Position numbers and translations under genes: made by a program. A stretch of DNA of 64,000 bases from Anisus vortex (lineage: Eukaryota > Mollusca > Gastropoda > Planorbidae). Location: assembly GCA_949126835.1 (NCBI GenBank), contig OX421502.1, positions 31,291,227 through 31,355,226 of the forward strand, written 5' to 3'. The first letter of the stretch is position 1; each line of letters opens with the position of its first letter. Positions 63,801 through 64,000 of this stretch are shown in pieces. Under the pieces are notes generated by a model. It saw nothing but the letters and a program-made list of their open reading frames with translations. It ran no database searches and was not told the DNA's origin.

Positions 63801-63846
63801 CCCCATCTCCTTCATTGTCACCTCCTTCTGGACCCAATTCATACAG
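136..63846 (-). CDS. MYCBP2: MYCBP2/Highwire/RPM-1 orthologue (PHR-family E3 ubiquitin ligase), partial at both ends
   Basis: Giant RING-type ubiquitin ligase of the Pam/Highwire/RPM-1 family, known for controlling axon growth and synapse formation. Exons e1-e61 in transcription order (plus-strand coordinates): 63755-63846, 63474-63608, 62835-62918, 62369-62465, 61734-61923, 60244-60518, 51233-51463, 47835-48029, 45606-45812, 44160-44297, 43844-44022, 43566-43705, 42745-42845, 41092-41367, 39494-39746, 39144-39262, 38633-38720, 37550-37778, 36795-36939, 36088-36282, 35095-35266, 34301-34383, 34067-34183, 33472-33769, 32687-32811, 31981-32248, 31407-31463, 31068-31260, 29502-29692, 26580-26684, 23967-24630, 23600-23764, 23348-23471, 22304-22486, 21897-22069, 20450-20529, 19703-19830, 18636-18870, 18071-18228, 17001-17699, 16574-16784, 15776-15972, 13875-14036, 12250-12390, 11765-11908, 7491-7581, 7253-7386, 6250-6315, 5728-5856, 5206-5325, 4716-4859, 4250-4501, 3380-3651, 3158-3239, 2856-2975, 2599-2706, 1849-1977, 1603-1729, 977-1086, 654-845, 136-243. 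All introns are GT-AG and all phases join; the sum is 3,542 codons. The human protein is about 4,650 residues, and this window matches roughly residues 1,270-4,480. The first exons and the catalytic tandem-cysteine end are outside the window. Confidence 0.96.
977..2706 (-). CDS. MYCBP2: Exons e56-e59: B-box-like Cys/His finger region
   Basis: Exons 2599-2706, 1849-1977, 1603-1729 and 977-1086. e56 is [20 protein letters not shown]. e57 contains TCDNHDD, then [18 protein letters not shown] and RSHQRQ, a Cys/His pattern resembling a B-box zinc finger. e58 is [20 protein letters not shown], nearly identical to human [19 protein letters not shown]. e59 is a second CxxC segment ([18 protein letters not shown] ... 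CSDPDCQ). These lead directly into the RING. Confidence 0.95.
2150..2577. repeat. About 65-bp degenerate minisatellite, about 6 copies
   Basis: Tandem units in the intron between e56 and e57 contain ACTGAACATCAAATAAC ... ATTTTATACAG ... CTGAACATCTAAGAACAA. Unit length varies from about 63 to 70 bp through an optional AGTACAATAA insert. The array stops about 20 bases from the e56 donor. Confidence 0.85.
2856..5325 (-). CDS. MYCBP2: Exons e50-e55: helical region between DOC and zinc fingers
   Basis: Exons 5206-5325, 4716-4859, 4250-4501, 3380-3651, 3158-3239 and 2856-2975. Landmarks are [20 protein letters not shown] (e50-e51), [20 protein letters not shown] (e51), [20 protein letters not shown] and [20 protein letters not shown] (e52), [19 protein letters not shown] (e53), [20 protein letters not shown] (e54) and [20 protein letters not shown] (e55). 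For e54 I chose the acceptor CTCAACAG|ATCAG because the AG five bases further would give an in-frame stop. No catalytic motif; probably scaffold. Confidence 0.95.
3652..4249. other. Intron e52/e53, no feature
   Basis: AT-rich intron with two poly(A) runs near 3799-3838. I see no gene or recognisable repeat. Confidence 0.7.
5728..7581 (-). CDS. MYCBP2: Exons e46-e49: DOC/APC10-like domain
   Basis: Exons 7491-7581, 7253-7386, 6250-6315 and 5728-5856. e46 [20 protein letters not shown]; e47 [20 protein letters not shown] and [13 protein letters not shown]; e48 [20 protein letters not shown]; e49 [20 protein letters not shown] and [17 protein letters not shown]. The [18 protein letters not shown] motif and the final LRLRQLK strand are the DOC jelly-roll signature shared with APC10. 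In human MYCBP2 the domain sits in the same place, some 500 residues before the RING. Confidence 0.95.
6985..7155 (+). mobile_element. LINE 3' tail fragment (family B)
   Basis: Contains GCATGAAATGGGTTGCCTGA, then CCAGTAGCTTAACATCATTT, and ends in a decayed GATGAGCATAGAACGCAATA ... ATAAGATAAG tail. In better copies (42018-42310) this segment encodes the end of a reverse transcriptase ([19 protein letters not shown]). Confidence 0.65.
7582..11764. other. 4.2-kb AT-rich intron e45/e46, no recognised feature
   Basis: Very AT-rich, with no ORF resembling a known protein and no large repeat that I can see. I found no missed exon: phases of e45 (0) and e46 (0) join directly, and the protein lacks little relative to human here. 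Confidence 0.65.
11765..16784 (-). CDS. MYCBP2: Exons e41-e45: conserved helical region before the DOC domain
   Basis: Exons 16574-16784, 15776-15972, 13875-14036, 12250-12390 and 11765-11908. e41 is a phospho-rich linker ([35 protein letters not shown]). e42 is [20 protein letters not shown]. e43 is [20 protein letters not shown] ending in an acidic/Lys tail. e44 is [20 protein letters not shown] and [20 protein letters not shown]. e45 is [20 protein letters not shown] and [15 protein letters not shown]. All align to human MYCBP2 in order. e43 runs directly into a 24-bp minisatellite at its donor. Confidence 0.94.
12160..12290. repeat. Imperfect duplication of the e44 exon/donor junction
   Basis: TCAGTGAGTAAGGAGAGAGA followed by AGTTACTTGCAGGCCTGA (about 12160-12200) resembles TCAGTGAGTAAAGGGAAGTA followed by GCTTACTTGCAGAGCTGA (about 12221-12262). 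The second copy is the true e44 donor with its last exon bases; the first is a decayed copy about 62 bp downstream in the transcript. Confidence 0.7.
12565..12835 (-). mobile_element. Probable LINE reverse-transcriptase tail, decayed
   Basis: On the minus strand the segment reads as the end of an endonuclease/reverse-transcriptase polyprotein, with [20 protein letters not shown] near the end. Such tails usually carry W-x-x-A-x-x-x-A-x-D-R-x-x-W. The frame is broken upstream. Weak call. Confidence 0.4.
12889..13874. repeat. 24-bp minisatellite, about 41 near-identical copies
   Basis: Unit ACCAAAGACAAAGTCTGGTC plus TTTA. The array is nearly perfect: I see only two point variants (near 13001 and 13810). 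It ends exactly at the e43 donor, where TCTTTACCTCAAC replaces TCTTTAACCAAAG. Each unit therefore carries a near copy of the donor (GTTAAAGACC against the true GTAAAGACC). The unit length is a multiple of three, which produces the artefactual long open frames on both strands. Confidence 0.97.
14055..14395. repeat. 78-bp minisatellite, about 4 copies
   Basis: CATACAGTAACATGATACAA begins copies at 14160, 14238 and 14316, with a partial copy before 14160. Copies differ by single bases. It begins about 20 bases upstream of the e43 acceptor (14036), so e43 is flanked by arrays on both sides. Confidence 0.93.
14430..15440 (+). mobile_element. Possible LTR-retroelement remnant (solo LTR plus primer-binding-like site)
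   Basis: About 1 kb of low-complexity sequence precedes TGGGGGCTCTAGCCG at 15409, which resembles a tRNA primer-binding site of the TGGGGGCTC type. No gag or pol frame follows and I cannot define the LTR ends. Treat as a hint only. Confidence 0.2.
15985..16185. repeat. About 95-bp tandem duplication beside the e42 acceptor
   Basis: AAGAAATAGTTCATTGGAAA starts two adjacent copies (about 15985 and 16080), both ending GCTGCTAGCCAATATTTCTA. The second copy has an insert (ACCACAGGGCTGG). The repeat starts about 13 bases from e42. Confidence 0.85.
16370..16500 (+). mobile_element. LINE 3' tail fragment (family B), decayed
   Basis: GACATGGAATGGGTTGCCTG and AGCATCATTTAAAACACTTA match the family-B tail described at 42018-42310. 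Confidence 0.55.
17001..18870 (-). CDS. MYCBP2: Exons e38-e40: Cys/His-rich block (CELC ... [10 protein letters not shown])
   Basis: Exons 18636-18870, 18071-18228 and 17001-17699. e38 contains [19 protein letters not shown] and a long Lys/Arg run. e39 starts [18 protein letters not shown] and ends [10 protein letters not shown]. e40 begins [19 protein letters not shown], then [18 protein letters not shown] and [17 protein letters not shown]. The CxxC, HxxxxHxxC and CxxC set looks like a zinc-binding module conserved with human (CELC...[10 protein letters not shown]...CDRCREKY). The rest of e40 (699 nt) is Ser/Pro-rich with RSGSMS and RSGSLG sites. The e39 edge is the seed of a 60-bp intronic repeat. 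Confidence 0.93.
18229..18540. repeat. 60-bp repeat derived from the e39 acceptor edge
   Basis: About five units contain GCAATGTTACCTAGACCTAC plus TAGGATC, matching the true exon edge GCAATGTTACCTAGGCCAGC plus TAAGATC. Read on the minus strand, the first units upstream of e39 are open and in frame with it (each [24 protein letters not shown], 20 codons, against [12 protein letters not shown] in the exon). Confidence 0.9.
18950..19318. repeat. About 20-bp degenerate minisatellite
   Basis: Many variable copies of TTGGGCATTGTAAAGTACTG. Spacing is irregular, which indicates an old array. Confidence 0.8.
19318..19485 (-). mobile_element. SINE fragment (family A)
   Basis: Contains GAAGCAGCCTTCACCAGTTT, CACAATGCCCAGCCAC and GTACCCACCAGAG, all found in the fuller family-A copies at 61388-61655 and 41893-42470. 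The tRNA-like head is degraded. Confidence 0.6.
19703..22486 (-). CDS. MYCBP2: Exons e34-e37: conserved [12 protein letters not shown] block and charged linker
   Basis: Exons 22304-22486, 21897-22069, 20450-20529 and 19703-19830. e34 contains [20 protein letters not shown] followed by [19 protein letters not shown], one of the best-conserved islands in the family (human SPSVAECARAVFASFLWHEG). e35 is charged ([38 protein letters not shown]). e36 ([19 protein letters not shown]) and e37 ([20 protein letters not shown]) are less conserved but in phase. A 35-bp minisatellite fills the intron between e35 and e36. Confidence 0.9.
19940..20380 (-). mobile_element. LINE RNase H/Cys-His tail (family D), copy 1
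   Basis: On the minus strand an open frame (20261-19947) reads [20 protein letters not shown], then [19 protein letters not shown]. This is the end of the RNase H domain and the terminal C-x2-C-x-n-H-x4-C knuckle of a non-LTR retrotransposon. The 5' part is absent, as usual for 5'-truncated LINE insertions. A second copy is at 32905-33312. Confidence 0.8.
21036..21716. repeat. 35-bp minisatellite, about 19 copies
   Basis: Unit GATGAACTAGACCAAGCACA plus ACTGCATAGATCAGA, with variants TATATC/TAGATC and GATTAAC/GATGAAC. It lies in the intron between e35 and e36. Confidence 0.95.
22487..23347. other. Intron e33/e34, no feature
   Basis: AT-rich, with no recognisable gene, mobile element or tandem repeat. 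Confidence 0.65.
23348..26684 (-). CDS. MYCBP2: Exons e30-e33: Ser/Pro-rich disordered segment
   Basis: Exons 26580-26684, 23967-24630 (664 nt), 23600-23764 and 23348-23471. e30 is [20 protein letters not shown]. e31 has many S/T-P sites ([25 protein letters not shown]), a short repeat [15 protein letters not shown] and [11 protein letters not shown] near its end. e32 is Gly/Ala/Ser-rich ([20 protein letters not shown]). e33 is basic with RS-type motifs ([20 protein letters not shown]). The composition matches the long disordered phospho-rich region of vertebrate MYCBP2. The S/T-P density suggests proline-directed phosphorylation (inference). The e33 donor is the weak AAG|GTTGTT. Confidence 0.88.
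24850..25998. mobile_element. Non-autonomous TIR DNA transposon (TGTGACC ... GGTCACA)
   Basis: Left end TGTGACCCGTTCTCGCGAAA then GGTGACATAAG. The right end, read inverted, is TGTGACCTGTTCCCACAAAA then GGTGACATAAG. The inverted repeats are about 31 bp. The flanks show TA on both sides (possible 2-3 bp target duplication). There is no transposase frame. A SINE is nested at 24967-25171, leaving about 0.93 kb of the element itself. Confidence 0.85.
24967..25171 (+). mobile_element. tRNA-derived SINE with 11-bp target-site duplication
   Basis: The head resembles a tRNA: A-box-like TAGCTAAGTCG (24971-24981) and B box GGTTCGACCC (25015-25024). The body ends in an AAGAAGAAGAAG tail. The direct repeats AAATACTAGGT flank it at 24956-24966 and 25172-25182, which proves insertion by target-primed reverse transcription. 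It sits inside the TIR element and so is younger than it. Confidence 0.9.
26690..26745. repeat. 27-bp duplication beside the e30 acceptor
   Basis: GTAAACAACACCAGAAAGAA plus GCTAAT occurs twice in tandem, starting a few bases from the e30 acceptor (26684). Confidence 0.85.
26746..28473. other. AT-rich intron e29/e30 (part), no feature
   Basis: Very AT-rich. I see no gene or mobile element between the cassette exon and e30. Confidence 0.6.
28474..28617 (-). CDS. MYCBP2: Probable cassette exon (144 nt, phase 1-1)
   Basis: An open segment with acceptor GGTGCGTAG|AC and donor GTTG|GTGAGC in a 2.8-kb AT-rich intron between e29 and e30. It is exactly 48 codons and keeps phase 1 on both sides, so it can be included or skipped without a frameshift. 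It is clearly more GC-rich than the flanking intron. The encoded peptide contains [20 protein letters not shown] and [17 protein letters not shown], with three cysteines. I do not recognise this peptide in vertebrate MYCBP2. It could also be a mobile-element fragment. Confidence 0.55.
29453..29486 (+). other. Interrupted G tract (G-quadruplex-prone) next to the e29 donor
   Basis: On the plus (template) strand, GTGGGGAGG is followed by two long G runs separated by AA, ending about 15 bases from the e29 donor. The pre-mRNA carries the complementary C tract. G-quadruplex on the template strand and poly(C)-binding-protein binding to the transcript are inferences. Confidence 0.75.
29502..31463 (-). 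CDS. MYCBP2: Exons e27-e29: proline-rich disordered segment
   Basis: Exons 31407-31463 (a 57-nt microexon, [20 protein letters not shown]), 31068-31260 and 29502-29692. e28 includes [20 protein letters not shown], a run of seven prolines and [20 protein letters not shown]. e29 includes [20 protein letters not shown] and [10 protein letters not shown]. Phases 1-1, 1-2 and 2-1 are consistent. The segment is predicted disordered and weakly conserved, so homology alone would not find it. The call rests on open frames, splice sites and GC content above the flanks. Confidence 0.85.
29800..29905. repeat. 28-bp repeat, 3 copies
   Basis: TACTTTCAGTACATACAATG plus TAACA(G/T/A) repeats in tandem in the intron between e28 and e29. 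Confidence 0.85.
30515..30700 (+). mobile_element. Possible SINE with tRNA-like boxes
   Basis: A GC-rich island in an AT-rich intron. GTGGCTAAGCC could be a decayed A box and GGGTTCGAAGC a B box. It is followed by TTTTGCAAGGGAGATAA, a motif often seen in molluscan repeats. No target duplication found. Confidence 0.35.
31605..31745 (+). mobile_element. LINE 3' tail fragment (family B), decayed
   Basis: GGCATGTAATGGGTTGCTTG, TTAACATCATTTATAAC and CAATACTTCTTCTAGAAG match the family-B tail. Confidence 0.5.
31981..34183 (-). CDS. MYCBP2: Exons e23-e26: two SH3b-like modules
   Basis: Exons 34067-34183, 33472-33769, 32687-32811 and 31981-32248. Two homologous units have the same exon logic. Unit 1 is [20 protein letters not shown] in e23 plus [11 protein letters not shown] in e24. 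Unit 2 is [18 protein letters not shown] in e25 plus [14 protein letters not shown] in e26. The pattern LRIR-x-P-SL ... NDDG-x-W-x-RL is that of bacterial-type SH3 folds; I infer this from the pattern and have not searched it. Between the units are [17 protein letters not shown] and a basic Ala-rich linker. e26 ends in an aromatic/Pro-rich tail ([12 protein letters not shown]). Confidence 0.9.
32905..33312 (-). mobile_element. LINE RNase H/Cys-His tail (family D), copy 2
   Basis: Clearly homologous to 19940-20380: shared CAGCAGCCATCTGGGCACTT, GGTAGACACCTT(G)TATGTCC and CAACTGTTTCATTTTGGTGT. The frame is broken here. Same orientation as copy 1; both lie in introns of the host gene. Confidence 0.75.
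34301..36939 (-). CDS. MYCBP2: Exons e19-e22: filamin/Ig-like region
   Basis: Exons 36795-36939, 36088-36282, 35095-35266 and 34301-34383. e19 has [18 protein letters not shown] and [19 protein letters not shown], the first filamin strands. e20 is a loop insert ([20 protein letters not shown]) ending FHAITVMK. e21 has [20 protein letters not shown] and [17 protein letters not shown], the typical filamin DGTY/W core. e22 ([18 protein letters not shown]) closes the domain and leads into a proline-rich hinge. In other animals the filamin repeat lies between PHR2 and the SH3b-like modules, as here. Confidence 0.93.
35267..36087. other. Intron e20/e21, no feature
   Basis: No gene, array or recognisable mobile element. 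Confidence 0.6.
36365..36475 (-). mobile_element. SINE fragment (family A)
   Basis: CTGTGAAGCAGCATTCACCA, GTTTCTGTGGCTGGCC and GTGTGGCCAGCACAATGCCC match other family-A copies; the tRNA-like head is missing. Confidence 0.65.
37550..38720 (-). CDS. MYCBP2: Exons e17-e18: conserved middle region
   Basis: Exons 38633-38720 and 37550-37778. e17 encodes [20 protein letters not shown] (human counterpart ELANLGGVCAAALMKKD). e18 encodes [40 protein letters not shown] and GTSGGRLAR. Phases 0 to 1 to 2 fit their neighbours. A 16-bp tandem repeat starts about ten bases upstream of the e18 acceptor. No enzymatic motif is visible. Confidence 0.92.
37785..37858. repeat. 16-bp repeat, about 4.5 copies, beside the e18 acceptor
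   Basis: ACACACATGACAATTT repeated in tandem, starting about ten bases upstream of e18 in transcript sense. Confidence 0.9.
37860..38632. other. Intron e17/e18, no gene
   Basis: AT-rich. The only notable item is a G run at about 38527-38540. Confidence 0.6.
39144..39746 (-). CDS. MYCBP2: Exons e15-e16: conserved beta-rich region
   Basis: Exons 39494-39746 and 39144-39262. e15 reads [18 protein letters not shown], then [18 protein letters not shown]. e16 reads [19 protein letters not shown] and ends SAKPEE. The alignment to human MYCBP2 ([34 protein letters not shown]) is direct. The e16 donor is GAG|GTTGCT, another weak GTT-type donor. The e15 donor, CCAG|GTACCA, is copied twice in a 58-bp tandem repeat immediately downstream. 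Confidence 0.92.
39330..39500. repeat. 58-bp repeat containing the e15 donor, 3 copies
   Basis: Each unit ends GCATTGGTACCTGGAAGTA, which is the last e15 bases plus its GTACC donor read inverted. Donor-like copies start at 39373 and 39431, and the real one at 39489. The unit also has CAAATAGAATAAGTCATGTA and TTCAAGAGATATATATA. Confidence 0.92.
39826..40062 (-). mobile_element. LINE 3' tail (family B)
   Basis: Inverted, it reads as the family-B reverse-transcriptase tail: TTACTGGTTTTCCTGGTTTG and CAACCCATTCCATGCCCG correspond to the [13 protein letters not shown] segment, and the end has the GATGAGTGTAGGACGCAATA element found in other copies. Confidence 0.7.
40605..41010 (-). mobile_element. 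LINE 3' tail (family C), copy 1
   Basis: About 400 bp shared with 50650-51060. Read on the minus strand it ends in TTATTTGGATCAATAAAATA then an ATCTTATCTT tail. It encodes a decayed D-x-x-HPW ... F-S reverse-transcriptase end ([20 protein letters not shown]). Confidence 0.7.
41092..43705 (-). CDS. MYCBP2: Exons e12-e14: segment after PHR2
   Basis: Exons 43566-43705, 42745-42845 and 41092-41367. e12 carries [12 protein letters not shown], matching the vertebrate KDLLHRALAVDA segment. e13 carries [18 protein letters not shown]. e14 begins [20 protein letters not shown], has a Ser/Thr-rich stretch with repeated NSMSS/SSQ motifs, and ends [20 protein letters not shown]. The Ser-rich insert in e14 is longer than I recall for vertebrates. 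For e12 I chose acceptor TTGAGCAG|CACACC over the alternative three bases earlier; the two differ by one serine codon. Confidence 0.9.
41893..42470 (-). mobile_element. tRNA-derived SINE (family A), split by a LINE tail
   Basis: On the minus strand the head near 42470 reads GGTGGCCGAGCGGCAGCGCG, a tRNA Leu/Ser-like A box, followed by GGGCTCGAATCCTGG, a B box. The body resumes at 41893-42012 after an insertion (42013-42314). The uninterrupted copy at 61388-61655 shows the join. A short TTTACTTT-like direct repeat flanks the insert. Confidence 0.75.
42018..42312 (-). mobile_element. LINE 3' tail (family B), nested in a SINE
   Basis: The best family-B copy. Inverted, it encodes [20 protein letters not shown] then [15 protein letters not shown] and a stop, the classic C-terminus of a jockey/CR1-like reverse transcriptase. 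It is followed by GATGAGCGTAGGACGCAAAA and an ATAAGATAAG tail. Confidence 0.8.
42635..42715. mobile_element. Tiny piggyBac-like MITE
   Basis: TTAACCCTTCCCGTACC at one end and GGGACTGTAAGGGTTAA at the other: inverted CCCTT ends bounded by TTAA on both sides, 73 bp between the target sites. TTAA targets with CCCTT-like ends are typical of piggyBac. Confidence 0.5.
42985..43215 (-). mobile_element. SINE fragment (family A), decayed
   Basis: GTGTATCCAGCACCATGCCC, AGTACCCATCGGTGCTGAAT and GTGAAAAAATCTAGG match family A at about 70-80% by eye. Confidence 0.55.
43225..43412 (+). mobile_element. LINE 3' tail (family C), inverted copy
   Basis: GTATGATAAATGGTATAATA, GAATGTCTATTGTGTTTGAG and ATTTGGATCAATAAAGCAAT then CTTTTCTTATCTTA are the inverted equivalents of 40605-40770. 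Confidence 0.7.
43844..45812 (-). CDS. MYCBP2: Exons e9-e11: PHR domain 2
   Basis: Exons 45606-45812, 44160-44297 and 43844-44022. e9 contains [19 protein letters not shown] and [18 protein letters not shown]. e10 contains [13 protein letters not shown] and [14 protein letters not shown]. e11 contains [20 protein letters not shown], then [14 protein letters not shown] and [10 protein letters not shown]. This is a complete second PHR beta-sandwich, the same fold as PHR1 and as the BTBD domain of the same name. All three exons are clearly homologous to human PHR2, with good donors (GTGAGT, GTAAAA, GTGAGC). Confidence 0.95.
44298..45344. other. Intron e9/e10, no feature
   Basis: AT-rich unique sequence with no recognisable gene or array. 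Confidence 0.6.
45345..45482 (-). mobile_element. Possible LINE C-terminal fragment
   Basis: A GC-rich patch whose minus strand reads [20 protein letters not shown], resembling the W-x-x-A-x-D-R-x-x-W terminus of endonuclease/reverse-transcriptase polyproteins. Short and isolated. Confidence 0.4.
46279..47754. repeat. 15-bp minisatellite, about 98 copies, two interspersed variants
   Basis: Unit CCAACAGTTAGCCAG or CCAACACTTAGCCAG, differing only at G/C in position 6; one unit (near 47029) has CAGCAAACA. No length variants are visible over 1.47 kb. It lies in the intron after e8, beginning about 80 bases beyond the e8 donor. Two of three frames on the minus strand and one on the plus strand are stop-free, which gives artefactual frames of more than 500 codons. 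Confidence 0.97.
47835..62465 (-). CDS. MYCBP2: Exons e4-e8: helical linker between PHR1 and PHR2
   Basis: Exons 62369-62465, 61734-61923, 60244-60518, 51233-51463 and 47835-48029. Landmarks shared with vertebrate MYCBP2 are [12 protein letters not shown] (e5), [16 protein letters not shown] and CLCDLL (e6), [19 protein letters not shown] (e7) and [20 protein letters not shown] (e8). The segment is predicted helical and carries no catalytic motif. The introns are the longest in the window: 8.8 kb between e6 and e7 and 3.2 kb between e7 and e8, both full of repeats. The e8 donor (47834) reads GAG|GTTTGC. It is weak, but it is the only candidate that restores phase 0 into e9 at the conserved position. 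Confidence 0.9.
48187..48630 (-). mobile_element. 5'-truncated LINE, reverse-transcriptase C-terminus
   Basis: The minus strand is open from 48630 to about 48302 and reads [40 protein letters not shown], and later [20 protein letters not shown] then [18 protein letters not shown] and a stop. This is the standard end of CR1/L2/jockey-type reverse transcriptases. A short 3' UTR ends in an (ATT)n microsatellite at 48187-48207. The frame is intact, so the insertion is fairly young. Confidence 0.88.
48790..49032. repeat. 48-bp minisatellite, proximal block (about 5 copies)
   Basis: Unit GGTCAATATGACAACAACAT plus AGGACAATCAGGGCACTAAC plus AACCAGTT. These copies are more diverged (GGTCAC/GATCAA variants) than the distal block at 49727-50505. 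The two blocks are separated by a MITE. Confidence 0.95.
49033..49726. mobile_element. MITE, 694 bp, CAGACATGCCTACC termini, 6-bp target duplication
   Basis: Left end CAGACATGCCTACCCC; right end inverted CAGACATGCCTACCGTTCCG. GGTCAC flanks both sides (49027-49032 and 49727-49732). No transposase is encoded. Termini and target length match the hAT-like element at 55116-57466. The inside contains several AAAAAGCGGAAC-like motifs and a poly(A) run of about 29 bases at 49449-49477. Confidence 0.9.
49727..50505. repeat. 48-bp minisatellite, distal block (about 16 copies)
   Basis: Highly uniform copies of the same unit as 48790-49032, with rare substitutions (for example CATTAACAAACAG near 50259). 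Being a multiple of three and stop-free, it creates a spurious 303-codon frame on the minus strand. Confidence 0.97.
50645..51060 (-). mobile_element. LINE 3' tail (family C), copy 2
   Basis: Shares GGGCATAGTCCTGAAGGATT, GGAACAAAAGAGTTAGTTCA and the ATTGATTCAAACAAATGTGA end with 40605-41010; overall about 75% by eye. Confidence 0.7.
51464..54755. other. Intron e6/e7, proximal part, no recognised feature
   Basis: AT-rich unique sequence without gene, array or identifiable mobile element. Confidence 0.6.
54757..54925. repeat. 18-bp minisatellite, about 9 copies
   Basis: Unit AACAATATTGAACATAGG with several one-base variants (GAGCCT, AATAAG). Confidence 0.92.
56210..56686 (+). pseudogene. hAT transposase N-terminal fragment with BED-like zinc finger
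   Basis: 158 codons from ATG to stop. Residues about 60-90 read [20 protein letters not shown] then HDESESHQK, a C-x2-C ... H-x-n-H finger of the BED/TTF kind that binds the element's ends. A basic region ([14 protein letters not shown]) precedes it. The later part ([33 protein letters not shown]) matches the linker that precedes the catalytic core in ZNF862-like hAT proteins. The core is gone, so no active transposase can be made from this copy. Confidence 0.8.
56827..57159 (+). pseudogene. hAT transposase C-terminal dimerisation fragment
   Basis: 110 codons. The core [19 protein letters not shown] is the hAT C-terminal dimerisation signature (usually P-x-S-x-A-x-x-E-R-x-F-S), followed by [13 protein letters not shown] and a stop. 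It is separated from the N-terminal part by about 140 bp containing stops, where several hundred catalytic residues would be expected. Confidence 0.85.
57675..57760 (-). mobile_element. LINE 3' terminal fragment (family B)
   Basis: TTCTTATCTTATATATTTCA then TTCTATAAAGAAGATTATTG and CGTCC-AGCTCATCCGT, the inverted terminal 85 bases of family B. Confidence 0.6.
57761..60243. other. Intron e6/e7, distal part, no recognised feature
   Basis: AT-rich unique sequence with a short (AG)n run near 58910-58922. No gene seen. Confidence 0.6.
60755..60994. mobile_element. Truncated MITE, right end of the CAGACCTGCCTAC family
   Basis: Ends GTAGGCAGGTCTG at 60982-60994 (inverted CAGACCTGCCTAC), with AAAAAAGCGGAAG and AAAAGCGGTAA motifs as in the 49-kb MITE. 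I cannot find the matching left end. Confidence 0.55.
61388..61655 (-). mobile_element. tRNA-derived SINE (family A), fullest copy
   Basis: The minus-strand head is degraded, but GGTTCTGGGTTCGAATCCTG (B box) is intact. The body has CAGAAACTGATGAACGCTCC and GGGCATTGTGCTGGCC inverted, ending at AAGGGTACTTTACTTTTG. Lies in the intron between e5 and e6. Confidence 0.7.
61975..62225. repeat. About 125-bp AT-rich tandem duplication with (TA)n
   Basis: ATATTTGCTCTCACATATAA then ATATATACATATAAACTTTA and the CTCTTTGCCTAGCTATCA end both occur twice, with (TA)n tracts of different length inside. Confidence 0.88.
62629..62888. repeat. 84-bp repeat: partial copies of exon e3 with its donor
   Basis: Two tandem copies downstream of e3 repeat the last roughly 65 coding bases and the GTAAGTAG donor (exon-like parts near 62673-62723 and 62753-62807). 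Both copies lack five bases (ATTCC of the true exon), which shifts the frame, and both lack an acceptor. The real e3 is the third unit (62835-62918). Confidence 0.93.
62835..63846 (-). CDS. MYCBP2: Exons e1-e3: second half of PHR domain 1
   Basis: Exons 63755-63846, 63474-63608 and 62835-62918. The PHR domain is a beta-sandwich unique to this family. The diagnostic string [16 protein letters not shown] is in e2, and [16 protein letters not shown], the usual PHR C-terminal strand, is in e3. e1 is acidic ([14 protein letters not shown]) and ends in FVCGAR. Donors are GTCAGG, GTGAGT and GTAAGT; phases run 2, 2, 2. The first half of PHR1 must lie upstream of 64000. Partial tandem copies of e3 sit just downstream (see repeats). 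Confidence 0.93.
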
Positions 63847-64000
63847 CTGAAGAAAATATAAAATGTATTTGTAGGTTAGGGTTATTGCTCATTATACATA
63901 CAGCAAATGAAATGAAAGCTAATGCACGGTAGTAGTAATAATAATAATAACAATTGATTTTTAAAAAGTGTGTGCACATATTTACAATTATTGCGACCTG

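Overview
The window is eukaryotic genomic DNA, AT-rich and intron-dense, from a mollusc, most likely a gastropod. This rests on the protein divergence, on LINE and SINE tails of a molluscan type, and on the AT-rich intronic background. It contains one gene, on the minus strand and running through the whole window: the orthologue of MYCBP2 / Highwire / RPM-1 (the PHR, or Pam/Highwire/RPM-1, family of giant E3 ubiquitin ligases). I placed 61 coding exons by homology to the family and by splice sites. They total 10,626 nt, exactly 3,542 codons with every junction in phase, plus one probable extra cassette exon at 28474-28617. The 5' end (RCC1-like repeats and first half of PHR domain 1) lies beyond base 64000. 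The 3' end (tandem-cysteine catalytic module) lies before base 1.

Layout in transcription order, high to low coordinate: PHR1 second half (63.8-62.8 kb); helical linker (62.5-47.8 kb); PHR2 (45.8-43.8 kb); conserved middle region (43.7-37.5 kb); filamin/Ig-like region (36.9-34.3 kb); two SH3b-like modules (34.2-32.0 kb); Pro/Ser-rich disordered region with a conserved [12 protein letters not shown] block (31.5-19.7 kb); Cys/His block [13 protein letters not shown] (18.9-17.0 kb); conserved helical region (16.8-11.8 kb); DOC/APC10 domain (7.6-5.7 kb); conserved region and B-box-like Cys/His finger (5.3-1.0 kb); RING-H2 finger (0.85-0.14 kb). In other animals this protein, with the F-box protein FBXO45/DSF-1, restrains axon growth and synapse size by ubiquitinating targets such as DLK.

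The introns hold many repeats. Minisatellites have units of 15, 16, 18, 24, 35, 48, 58, 60, 78 and 84 bp. Several carry a copy of the neighbouring exon edge and splice site, or start within a few bases of one. Mobile elements are an internally deleted hAT-like element with TIRs and 6-bp target duplications (55116-57466), a related MITE that splits the 48-bp minisatellite (49033-49726), a TIR element with a SINE nested inside (24850-25998), 3' tails of at least five LINE families, tRNA-derived SINEs and a tiny piggyBac-like MITE. I see no second host gene, tRNA, rRNA or CRISPR array. The long open frames of 286-577 codons are minisatellite artefacts.
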